Assembly (NCBI GenBank): GCA_900319195.1
Contig: ONNL01000136.1
Coordinates: 1-7,840, forward strand
Source: an uncultured Ruminococcus sp.
GTDB taxonomy: Bacteria; Bacillota; Clostridia; Oscillospirales; Ruminococcaceae
Direction: 5' to 3'
Length of the DNA stretch: 7,840 nucleotides
Shown here in pieces: positions 1-5,927 of this stretch. Under the pieces are notes generated by a model, which saw only the letters and a program-made list of their open reading frames with translations, was not told the DNA's origin and did not search any database. The position numbers and the translations under genes were made by a program. Position 1 is the first letter of the stretch, and every line of letters begins with the position of its first letter.

Positions 1-79
1 AATGATTAGTGGCTCATTATTTTTTTATCAAAACTGGCTCACTTTTTTATTAGCGCTGTGGCTCAGTTTTTTATTGACA
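1..79. mobile_element. Probable end of an IS21-type insertion sequence (body outside window)
   Basis: Three copies of TGGCTCA start at 10, 35 and 59, each followed within a few bases by a run of T's and AT. Read on the minus strand they are ATAAAAAA-n-GAGCCA units at 24-25-base spacing. The outermost unit begins TGTCAATAAAAAACTGAGCC, so the element could end with the 5'-TG...CA-3' terminus at 78-79. Several tandem transposase-binding repeats inside each end are a hallmark of the IS21 family. No transposase gene is visible because the window starts here. The family assignment is an inference from end structure only. Confidence 0.45.
10..75. repeat. Three spaced direct repeats, TGGCTCA plus T-tract
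   Basis: Copies start at 10 (TGGCTCATTATTTTTTTAT), 35 (TGGCTCACTTTTTTATTA) and 59 (TGGCTCAGTTTTTTATTG). The heptamer is identical in all three and the T-run differs slightly. The distances are 25 and 24 bases. The stretches between are unrelated, one holding the palindrome AGCGCT (52-57). Confidence 0.85.
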
Positions 80-128
80 AAGGCACCCGTAAAGACTAAA
101 CCGTCTTTCATAACTTAGGTGGTGCTAT

Positions 129-209
129 ATGGGGAGAAAATTTCAAACTAAAGTTTTAGGAAAGGAGTTTGAGGAAGAACCATTTCTCAAAAGGGTTCTT
201 CCTCAATAG
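129..209 (+). CDS. Possible 26-codon small ORF running through the hairpin (probably not a gene)
   Basis: ATG at 129 is preceded by AGGTGG (117-122) with 6-nt spacing, a good ribosome site. The frame encodes MGRKFQTKVLGKEFEEEPFL and a short end KRVLPQ, stopping at TAG. About half the peptide is encoded by the inverted repeat at 169-206, so its sequence is forced by the DNA hairpin. The peptide is charged, with no signal or membrane segment. No homolog is recognised. It is more likely a fortuitous frame over a dispersed repeat than a gene. Confidence 0.15.
   Translation: MGRKFQTKVLGKEFEEEPFLKRVLPQ
169..206. repeat. Perfect 13-bp-stem hairpin, dispersed-repeat or terminator type
   Basis: TTGAGGAAGAACC (169-181) and GGTTCTTCCTCAA (194-206) are exact complements around a 12-nt loop. 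The element sits 58 bases behind the protease stop and is the best candidate for ending the minus-strand transcript, but neither strand shows a T-run after it (ACTCCTTTCC on the minus strand). From memory, hairpins of this composition, followed by AAACTCC and AAAACTTT, are scattered between genes in Oscillospiraceae; this could not be checked here. Confidence 0.6.
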
Positions 210-229
210 AATGTACAAAGCTCTATATA

Positions 230-258
230 AGTATCACGGTTAGGATACTCGTTTTTTT
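230..258 (+). terminator. Candidate plus-strand terminator (hairpin plus seven T's)
   Basis: AGTATC (230-235) and GATACT (244-249) pair around an 8-nt loop and are followed by CG and TTTTTTT (252-258) on the plus strand. The stem is short and AT-rich, so strength is doubtful. It would stop transcription coming from the left before it runs antisense into the protease gene. Read on the minus strand the stem is followed only by TATATAG. Confidence 0.35.
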
Positions 259-263
259 GTTGC

Positions 264-1421
264 TCACTGAGCCGCAAGTTCAAGCGCCTTGCTGTACTGC
301 GAATCAATACCCTCGACCTCATTTGCGACCATAACATCGGGGACGATACCGACCTTATTGAAGCTCTCGGACTTAGAAGTCCTGAACTCAGCAACGGTCA
401 GAATAACAGCACTGCCGTCCTCAAATTCGGTGGTCTCCTGCATTACACCCTTGCCGTAGGTCGTCATGCCGATAGTTGTTGCCTTGCCAAAGTCCTTCAG
501 CGAAGCCGCGAAAAGCTCACCTGCACTTGCCGTATTTTCATTCATGAGGACATACATTGGCAGGTCAAGCTCGGAAGCGTCCGAGTAGACGATAGTTTTC
601 GAGGTGCCGTCCTTGTACTCGGCAGTAGCGACAACTCCCTCGGGGAGAAGCGGGTCAAGGCACTCTTGAAGCGAATCCGTGAGTCCGCCCTGATTATTTC
701 TGACATCGAAGATGATAGCCTTTGCGCCGTTTGCCGTGAGCTTTTCAAGTGCGGCAATGAACTGGTCGGGAGTATTCTCCTTGAAAGCGGATATCTTGAT
801 ATATCCGACGTAGCTGTCGAGCATTTCACTCGTGACAGACACAACGTCGATAGTGCTTCGGGTGAAGGTGTACGCGGTATCGACTCCCTCATGTCTGATA
901 GTCAGCGAAACGCTTGAACCCTCGGTGCCCTCGAGTGAAGCAACAGCCTCGTCGAAGCCTGTCTCGGTGACATCAGCGCCGTCCGTCTGGATTATCATAT
1001 CGTCGGGCATTATACCTGCCTGCTCGGCCGGCGAGCCCTCAAGCACCTCGGTTATCCTGATATATCCGCTCTCATCGGGAGCGAGTGTGAAGCCGAGACC
1101 TACCGATTCGCCCGAGTCGCTCTTTTTGAGCTCGATGTACTCGTCTGCACTCAGATATTGTGAGTATTCGTCATCAAGTCCCTGAACATAGCCTTTCAGT
1201 ATGCCGTCCTTGAGCTTTGACTCATTGATCGAGCCGTAGTAGTTGTCTCTGACATACGAATCGAGCGTCTGTATGGCGTCGTATTTTTTTGCCTTTTCAT
1301 TGACATCTACAACATTCTTGTTGAAGCTCTGGAGCGAGAAAAACGAGGTCAGAATGAACGTGACCGCTATGGCAATGGCAATGAGACTGAGTGTAAGTCC
1401 GAGGCTGATTTTTTTATTCAT
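264..1421 (-). CDS. Membrane-anchored S41 (CtpA-type) PDZ serine protease
   Basis: A 385-residue C-terminal processing peptidase of family S41, acting outside the cytoplasmic membrane. Residues 6-30 form an uncleaved anchor or signal segment. A helical region (40-100, with DNYYGSINESKLKDGILKGY) leads to a PDZ domain about 104-190 (SVGLGFTL, GSPAEQAGIMPDDMII). The S41 core contains FDVRNNQGG (238-246), the nucleophile in NENTASAGE (S299) and the general base in TYGKGVMQ (K324), so the Ser-Lys dyad is intact. The end VGIVPDVMV is typical. The ATG at 1421 has only a modest GGAAAG ribosome site about 11 nt upstream. Relatives (CtpA/CtpB/Prc) trim exported proteins and often control the level of wall hydrolases or signalling proteins. 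Its place after the M23 gene makes that protein or FtsX a possible substrate, though this is inference. It is the last gene of the minus-strand run. Confidence 0.95.
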   Translation of the reverse strand: MNKKISLGLTLSLIAIAIAVTFILTSFFSLQSFNKNVVDVNEKAKKYDAIQTLDSYVRDNYYGSINESKLKDGILKGYVQGLDDEYSQYLSADEYIELKKSDSGESVGLGFTLAPDESGYIRITEVLEGSPAEQAGIMPDDMIIQTDGADVTETGFDEAVASLEGTEGSSVSLTIRHEGVDTAYTFTRSTIDVVSVTSEMLDSYVGYIKISAFKENTPDQFIAALEKLTANGAKAIIFDVRNNQGGLTDSLQECLDPLLPEGVVATAEYKDGTSKTIVYSDASELDLPMYVLMNENTASAGELFAASLKDFGKATTIGMTTYGKGVMQETTEFEDGSAVILTVAEFRTSKSESFNKVGIVPDVMVANEVEGIDSQYSKALELAAQ

Positions 1422-1451
1422 GAATATCTACGCTTTCCATTAAGTGATAAT

Positions 1452-1478
1452 AGGGCAACAGCTTTCTGCCGTTGCCCT
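1452..1478 (-). terminator. 8-bp hairpin between M23 and S41 genes (attenuator or mRNA-end structure)
   Basis: AGGGCAAC (1452-1459) and GTTGCCCT (1471-1478) are perfect complements around an 11-nt loop. On the minus strand the stem is followed by TATTATCACTT, AT-rich but without a run of T's, so it is at best a weak terminator of the ftsEX-M23 transcript. It could equally be a processing site or a stabilising 5' structure for the protease message. The structure is clear; its role is not. Confidence 0.5.
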
Positions 1479-1485
1479 TATAGTT

Positions 1486-1491
1486 ATTATA
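1486..1491 (-). promoter_or_regulatory. Consensus -10 box (TATAAT) upstream of the S41 protease gene
   Basis: Minus-strand TATAAT lies in the 80-base gap after the M23 stop codon. No good -35 is seen at 16 to 18 nt (about GTCAGT). A start of transcription about 7 nt downstream would fall at the base of the hairpin at 1452-1478. It could be an internal promoter for the protease, or chance in an AT-rich gap. Confidence 0.25.
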
Positions 1492-1501
1492 GTGAATTTG
1501 C

Positions 1502-2923
1502 TTACGGACTGACGTATGCGAGCGGATCCTGTGCAACACCGTTTACGCGGACTTCAAAGTGCAGGTGGTCGCCTGTTGAGAAGCCTGTACAGCCGATGTA
1601 GCCGATAGTCTGTCCCTGCTGTACGTAATCACCGACTGAAACACACGCAGAAGCGAGATGTCCGTAGAGCGTTGAATATGTACCGTCGTGGGAGATTATT
1701 ACATAGTTTCCATAGCCGTTTCCGCAGCATGATGATGACTTGGGGTAGTCATGCTGGCAGGAGTTGCTTACAGCAATTACAGTTCCCGATTTAGCGGCAA
1801 CTGCCGACCTTCCGTGTATACCTGCGTCACCGATGTCGATACCTCTGTGGAGCGAGCCCCATCTGTATCCGTAGCCGCTTGAGATATAGCAGCATCCCGG
1901 TGCAGGCCAGCTGAATCCCGATGCAGAAGGTGCGGGGACTACATAGTCCGGTGTGCTGTCGCCTGTGGTATCGTCGGTGTTGTCTGTGGAGCTGTCCTCT
2001 TCCTGCTGCTGTGCCTGCTGAGCTGCCGCAGCCGCTGCTGCCGCTGCCGCTTCATCTGCGAGACGGCGCTGCTCTGCCTCGTATGCAGCCTGTGCCTCAG
2101 CCGCCTTACGTGCGATCTCAGCCTCGATGTCAGCCTGTGCCGCGTCGAGCTGAGCGTTAGCATTTTCAAGCTCCTGCTTATTGCTGTTTATGAGGTCCTG
2201 CTCACGAGCGATACGGTTTATCTCGTCTTGTGTGAGCTGCATTTTTTCGTTGAGCTCCTGGAGCTCCTCGTCCTTCTCAGCCTTCTTTGCAGCCTGTTCA
2301 TCGAGCTGCATTTCGAGCGCGAGCTTTTCAGTGTTGAGGTCGTCCTTCGACTTGTTGAGAGCGTCGATATCGCTGAGTATCTCGTTTATGAGCTCGTCGT
2401 CATAGGCAGCCATGCGGTTAGCCATTTCTACTCTCGACATGATGTCATAGAAGCTTGAATCACCGAGGACTACAGAAGCAATGCTGTTGTCATTTGAAAC
2501 ATACATCGAGCAGAGACGCTGCTTGAACATATCTATCTTCTGGTCTATCTGGTCCTGATTATCTGCGATGTCCTGGTCGAGCTGCTCGATATTTGCTGTT
2601 GCAGTCTCGATGTCGTTGTTGATAGTATCGAGCTCGGTATTGAGGATAGCGATGTTATCCTGAATAAGAGCTATCTGGTTGGTAAGGGTCTGCTGATAAG
2701 CCTCCTCGTCGGACTTGCTTCCTGCAAGCTCGTCGAGCTGCTGCTGATACTCGGCTATCTTAGCCTCGTTTGCTGCCTTTTCCTCCTGTATCTCTGCGAT
2801 GGTCTTTGCAGAAACATCTGTATCCCTTCCGTTATGCACGGTATAGCCTGCAAGGACTGTAAGTGAAAGTGCAGAGCAGAGAACAAAGGAAAGGACCTTT
2901 TTGAACATTCCTAATTTTGACAT
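1502..2923 (-). CDS. Secreted coiled-coil M23 (LytM-type) zinc endopeptidase, likely FtsEX partner
   Basis: A peptidoglycan hydrolase or hydrolase activator acting outside the membrane, 473 residues from the ATG at 2923. It has a signal peptide (basic FKK, hydrophobic stretch about 10-27, possible cleavage after VSA at 37-39). A long Gln/Glu/Asp/Leu-rich coiled coil (about 40-270) includes the PcsB-like stretch CSMYVSNDNSIASVVLG (from 138). A ten-Ala run (292-301), a Gln-rich segment and a Ser/Thr/Asp linker (about 309-327) follow, then an M23 domain (about 338-473). Zinc and catalytic residues are present: HRGID (H359, D363), YGH (H422) and HLHFE (H453, H455), so it should be an active enzyme, unlike EnvC. 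The M23 domain has seven cysteines, several in an insert around 387-402. The frame extends upstream to a TTG at 2980 inside ftsX, but that start gives a poor signal peptide and has no good ribosome site. The position after ftsEX suggests FtsEX-controlled wall cleavage at division. Confidence 0.9.
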   Translation of the reverse strand: MSKLGMFKKVLSFVLCSALSLTVLAGYTVHNGRDTDVSAKTIAEIQEEKAANEAKIAEYQQQLDELAGSKSDEEAYQQTLTNQIALIQDNIAILNTELDTINNDIETATANIEQLDQDIADNQDQIDQKIDMFKQRLCSMYVSNDNSIASVVLGDSSFYDIMSRVEMANRMAAYDDELINEILSDIDALNKSKDDLNTEKLALEMQLDEQAAKKAEKDEELQELNEKMQLTQDEINRIAREQDLINSNKQELENANAQLDAAQADIEAEIARKAAEAQAAYEAEQRRLADEAAAAAAAAAAQQAQQQEEDSSTDNTDDTTGDSTPDYVVPAPSASGFSWPAPGCCYISSGYGYRWGSLHRGIDIGDAGIHGRSAVAAKSGTVIAVSNSCQHDYPKSSSCCGNGYGNYVIISHDGTYSTLYGHLASACVSVGDYVQQGQTIGYIGCTGFSTGDHLHFEVRVNGVAQDPLAYVSP

Positions 2924-2951
2924 AAAGCTGCGGTAAGTGCCGCCGCCTCCT
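2924..2951 (-). promoter_or_regulatory. Unusually distant AGGAGG with small hairpin before the M23 gene start
   Basis: A perfect AGGAGG (2951-2946) lies 22 nt before the ATG at 2923, too far for normal initiation. No ATG, GTG or TTG lies 5 to 12 nt behind it in any frame. The spacer can fold as GCGG (2943-2940), loop CACTTA, CCGC (2933-2930). Folding would loop out 14 nt and leave an effective spacing of about 8 nt. The stem is only 4 bp, so this is a hypothesis. Confidence 0.35.
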
Positions 2952-2969
2952 TTCAGATAATTGTGGATA

Positions 2970-3878
2970 TCAGACGTCAATATGCTTTCTTGTACTGATA
3001 ACGCTGCCCAAAGCCCCTATAACTGCGCCTGCGACAACGTAGGCGATAACAACATATATCATTATTTTGTCAAACGGGATAATGCTGCCGAAGCCGAAGG
3101 CGTTCATAAGTGAAGCCTTCTTCATCATCACCTTGTAGAGCGAGCGGTAAACTCCCCATGTTATGAGGAATGCGCCCGTACCCGCGAAGAATCCCGTTAT
3201 CATGCCCTCAACGAAAAAGGGCATACGGATAAATGCGTTTGTTGCTCCGACGTACTTCATTATCTGTATTTCCTCACGTCTTGCAAAAACGCTTGCCTTG
3301 GTGGTGTTGGATATCATTATCATTGATACGACAGCAAGTGCGATTATGATTGCGCCTGCAATGAGCGAAACTACGCTTCTGAGCTCCTTGAGGAATTCAG
3401 CTACCTGCGGCGAAGCAGAGGCGCTCTGAACGCCCTGTATCGCTGTTATCTCGTTTGCCGTGTCGAGAATGGAATCATTATTCTTTACGATGACACTGAA
3501 GCCGTCGGGCATGAATTCCGCGTCGGACATATAGTCATCAATGATCTCCTTTGCACTGGGGAGCTTTTCCTTCTGTCTCTGGAGACCCTCTTCCTTGGAA
3601 ATAAAGGTCACCTTATCGACATTTTCTATTTTTGAGATAGCCTCCTGTGCAGCCTTTACCTGATCCTCTGCCGCACCTACATTCATGTAGACCGCTATCT
3701 CGTTCTGGTCGGTAAGACCGAGTATCATGGAGTTCATGTTCAAATAGAACAGAATGGAAACTCCTACGAGAAGCAGTGAGATAAGCAGAACGCAGAAGGT
3801 AGCGAAAGCCATCATCTTATTTTTCCAGATATTCTCCACGCCCTGATCGGCGAGGTATTTCACACCGCTGAGTTTCAT
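2970..3878 (-). CDS. ftsX: Cell division membrane protein FtsX
   Basis: FtsX is the membrane subunit of FtsEX. It passes the ATP-driven conformational change of FtsE to a hydrolase outside the cell. The 302-residue protein has the family topology: a cytoplasmic N-terminus, TM1 about 22-46, an extracellular domain about 48-165, TM2 about 168-192, a cytoplasmic coupling stretch VFARREEIQIMKYVGATNAF (197-216), TM3 about 218-244 and TM4 about 272-294. It ends in the usual basic/polar tail. The extracellular domain (ENVDKVTFISKEEGLQ, then MPDGFSVIVKN) matches the region that binds partners such as PcsB or CwlO activators in other bacteria. The ATG has a strong GGGAGGTG site 4 nt upstream (GGAGG 6 nt) and overlaps the ftsE stop by 4 bases. 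The gene for the likely partner, the coiled-coil M23 protein, begins 46 bases downstream. Confidence 0.96.
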   Translation of the reverse strand: MKLSGVKYLADQGVENIWKNKMMAFATFCVLLISLLLVGVSILFYLNMNSMILGLTDQNEIAVYMNVGAAEDQVKAAQEAISKIENVDKVTFISKEEGLQRQKEKLPSAKEIIDDYMSDAEFMPDGFSVIVKNNDSILDTANEITAIQGVQSASASPQVAEFLKELRSVVSLIAGAIIIALAVVSMIMISNTTKASVFARREEIQIMKYVGATNAFIRMPFFVEGMITGFFAGTGAFLITWGVYRSLYKVMMKKASLMNAFGFGSIIPFDKIMIYVVIAYVVAGAVIGALGSVISTRKHIDV

Positions 3879-4786
3879 TTTGCACCTCCCGATCTCTTGC
3901 TGTTTATTGCAGCGATAACGTCGTCGGGGGACATATCCTCAAGCGGAATGTCAATGTTATCTCTTATAGCCTCGATAGCAGCGTCAGCCTCTCCGCCGAG
4001 AGCGTCGGGGTCGGTATTCTGCTCCTCGTTGTATCTGCCCGAGAAGCTGCTGTCGTCAAATTCCGTCTCACTTATCTGAGGCATTTCGGTAACAGCGTCA
4101 TTCGGCAGTTCGCTCTGACCTGCAATGACTTCATCGAACACTATCTCGCCCTCGGTGATATTGATAATTCTTCCGCCGAAATGACGGACGAGGTCGTGCT
4201 CATGAGTTACCATAAGGATAGTAGTTCCCTGATCGTTTATGCCCTTGAGGAGCTCAACTATCTCGTATGAGAGCTCGGGGTCGATATTTCCCGTAGGCTC
4301 GTCGGCTATGATGAGCTGTGGGTCGTTTACGAGTGCTCTTGCGATAGCAACACGCTGTTTCTCGCCGCCCGAGAGTTCATCGGGGTAGGAGTTTGTCTTT
4401 GCGTGAAGTCCTACAAGGCTGATAACGTAGGGGACTCTCTTGCGTATGTATTTTATCGGCGCATCTATGACTCTGAGAACGAAGGCAATGTTCTCATAGA
4501 CTGTCATAGACGGGATAAGTCTGAAATCCTGAAATACGAAGCCGAGAGTACGGCGGAATTCAGGTATCTTTCTTTTTTTGAGCTTGCTGAGGTTATAGCC
4601 GTTGACGGTAACAACACCGCTCGTAGCGTCTATCTCCTTCAGAAGCAGCTTGATCATGGTACTTTTTCCTGCACCCGATGAACCTACGACGAAAGCGAAG
4701 TCGCCGTCGTTTATCTTCAGGCTGACGTTATTCAGAGCGTCAACGCCGCTTGAATAGGTCACTGAAACATTTTTCAGCTCTACCAC
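3875..4786 (-). CDS. ftsE: Cell division ATP-binding protein FtsE with extra acidic C-terminal tail
   Basis: FtsE is the cytoplasmic ATPase of the FtsEX complex, which drives an extracellular peptidoglycan hydrolase rather than transporting a substrate. The 303-residue product shows Walker A GSSGAGKST (35-43), Q-loop FVFQDFRL (Q86), ABC signature LSGGEKQR (138-145), Walker B LIIADEPTGNIDP (158-170) and switch histidine THEHD (H195). All catalytic residues are present. The start is GTG. Typical FtsE proteins are about 220 to 230 residues. This one carries a further tail from about 225 to 303 with roughly twenty Asp/Glu against five Lys/Arg, probably disordered, ending in a possible helix DMSPDDVIAAINSKR. 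The tail contains no domain I recognise. The stop overlaps the ftsX start (ATGA), indicating translational coupling and equal production of the two subunits. Confidence 0.96.
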   Translation of the reverse strand: MVELKNVSVTYSSGVDALNNVSLKINDGDFAFVVGSSGAGKSTMIKLLLKEIDATSGVVTVNGYNLSKLKKRKIPEFRRTLGFVFQDFRLIPSMTVYENIAFVLRVIDAPIKYIRKRVPYVISLVGLHAKTNSYPDELSGGEKQRVAIARALVNDPQLIIADEPTGNIDPELSYEIVELLKGINDQGTTILMVTHEHDLVRHFGGRIINITEGEIVFDEVIAGQSELPNDAVTEMPQISETEFDDSSFSGRYNEEQNTDPDALGGEADAAIEAIRDNIDIPLEDMSPDDVIAAINSKRSGGAK

Positions 4787-4795
4787 TGAGATCTA

Positions 4796-4802
4796 CACCT
4801 TT
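4796..4802 (-). promoter_or_regulatory. Ribosome binding site deciding the GTG start of ftsE
   Basis: Minus-strand AAAGGTG lies 9 nt before the GTG at 4786. A TAG stop (4795-4793) in the same frame sits just 6 nt before the GTG, so translation cannot start further upstream. The resulting N-terminus, MVELKNVSVTYSSG, matches the usual FtsE beginning. Together these fix the start codon. Confidence 0.75.
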
Positions 4803-4841
4803 CTTGGACAGATGCGAAATTCAGCTGACAGGGGAGTCGGA

Positions 4842-5927
4842 TCAGAATTTCACAGGGTTTGCTGACAGGTACTTCTTGACCATAAGTGCGATCTTGAATA
4901 CGATAGCGTGGTCGAATTCGCGGAGGTCAAGACCTGTGAGCTTCTTGATTTTTTCAAGTCTGTAAACGAGAGTATTTCTGTGTACGAACAGTTTTCTTGA
5001 TGTTTCCGAAACATTGAGATTGTTCTCAAAGAATTTCTGAATCGTGAAAAGTGTTTCGTGGTCAAGGGAATCAATGCTTCCAACCTTGAAAACTTCATGG
5101 AGGAAAGTTTCGCAGAGAGTTGTCGGGAGGTGATAGATAAGTCTTGCAATTCCGAGATTGTCATAGCTTACTATAACCTTGTCGGTGTCAAAAACTTTTC
5201 CTACTTCGAGAGCCATCTGTGCTTCCTTGAATGAACGTGCAAGGTCTTTTACACCGACTACTGCCGTACCTATGCCGACATTGACTCTTGTGTAAAATTC
5301 GCTGCTGAGAGTATCGGCAATTGAACGTGCGAGCTTTTCAAGGTCCTTGGAATCAAGTGAGCTTTTGAGTTCCTTTACGAGAACTATATCTGTTTCCGTG
5401 ATGTTGAAAACAAAGTCCTTGTTCTTGTCGGGGAAAAGATTCTGGATTACATCATAAGCCGAAATATCGTTTGCGGAAACGATTCTGATAAGGAATACCG
5501 CACGGCTTATTTCTGCATTGAAATGGAGTTCCCTTGCCTTGATTACGATATCTCCGGGGAGAACGTTGTCAAGGATAACATTCTTGATGAAGTTGTTTCT
5601 GTCGTACTTTTCGTCATAATACTGCTTGATGTTTGAGAGAGCAATGGCGAGTATGCTTGCGTATTTTGCCGCAGCATCGTCAACACCCTCAACAAATACG
5701 GCATAATCGGGCTTTACTCTTGAACCGAAAGGCTTGTATGTGAAGCCGTCACGGATAAAAATATCATGTGAATCGCTGAGGTCAAGAGAAACAAATTCGT
5801 TTGTTGTACCCACACGTGTAAGGTCGCTGCAAGCGATAATGGTTGCGGTTTCGTCAACAACGCCGATTGTAGCGTCAATTGAATCACGCATCTGATGAAC
5901 TAAACCCTGAAATAATCTGTTGGACAT
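4842..5927 (-). CDS. PucR/CdaR-type helix-turn-helix transcriptional regulator
   Basis: This 361-residue cytoplasmic protein has the layout of CdaR/PucR-family regulators. An N-terminal sensory region (about 1-125, with IDATIGVVDETATIIACSD near 17-35) resembles the sugar-diacid or GAF-like part. A middle GGDEF-like CdaR domain (about 138-250) includes VNVGIGTAVVGVKDLARSF followed by the family's typical EAQMALEVG stretch. The C-terminal PucR HTH (about 300-355) reads NNLNVSETSRKLFVHRNTL, then VYRLEKIKKLTGLDLREFD. The ATG at 5927 has AAAGGG 8 nt upstream. The gene ends 55 bases before ftsE with no terminator seen, so it is probably cotranscribed with ftsEX. Classical relatives control glycerate/glucarate or purine catabolism, but no such genes are present here. 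I recall similar regulators next to ftsEX in other Clostridia, which suggests a different, unknown signal. The family call is firm; ligand and targets are unknown. Confidence 0.9.
   Translation of the reverse strand: MSNRLFQGLVHQMRDSIDATIGVVDETATIIACSDLTRVGTTNEFVSLDLSDSHDIFIRDGFTYKPFGSRVKPDYAVFVEGVDDAAAKYASILAIALSNIKQYYDEKYDRNNFIKNVILDNVLPGDIVIKARELHFNAEISRAVFLIRIVSANDISAYDVIQNLFPDKNKDFVFNITETDIVLVKELKSSLDSKDLEKLARSIADTLSSEFYTRVNVGIGTAVVGVKDLARSFKEAQMALEVGKVFDTDKVIVSYDNLGIARLIYHLPTTLCETFLHEVFKVGSIDSLDHETLFTIQKFFENNLNVSETSRKLFVHRNTLVYRLEKIKKLTGLDLREFDHAIVFKIALMVKKYLSANPVKF

Noticed and set aside
1..80. CRISPR array from the three TGGCTCA repeats
   Set aside because: The shared core is only about 7 bases plus a T-tract, the period is 24-25 bases, and there are just three copies; this fits transposon-end repeats better.
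91..108. AAAGAC/GTCTTT 6-bp hairpin
   Set aside because: Short AT-rich stem with no T-run on either strand; likely chance or target-site sequence.
1921..2458. Several plus-strand open frames of 74-79 codons inside the M23 coiled-coil region
   Set aside because: They arise from the biased codons of the Ala/Glu/Gln/Leu-rich coiled coil on the other strand; their Leu/Ser/Pro-rich translations are typical shadow products.
2924..2980. Upstream TTG start at 2980 for the M23 gene
   Set aside because: It overlaps the ftsX end, has only weak purines upstream, and would place about 19 polar and Gly-rich residues before a normal signal peptide; the ATG at 2923 fits better despite the odd SD spacing.
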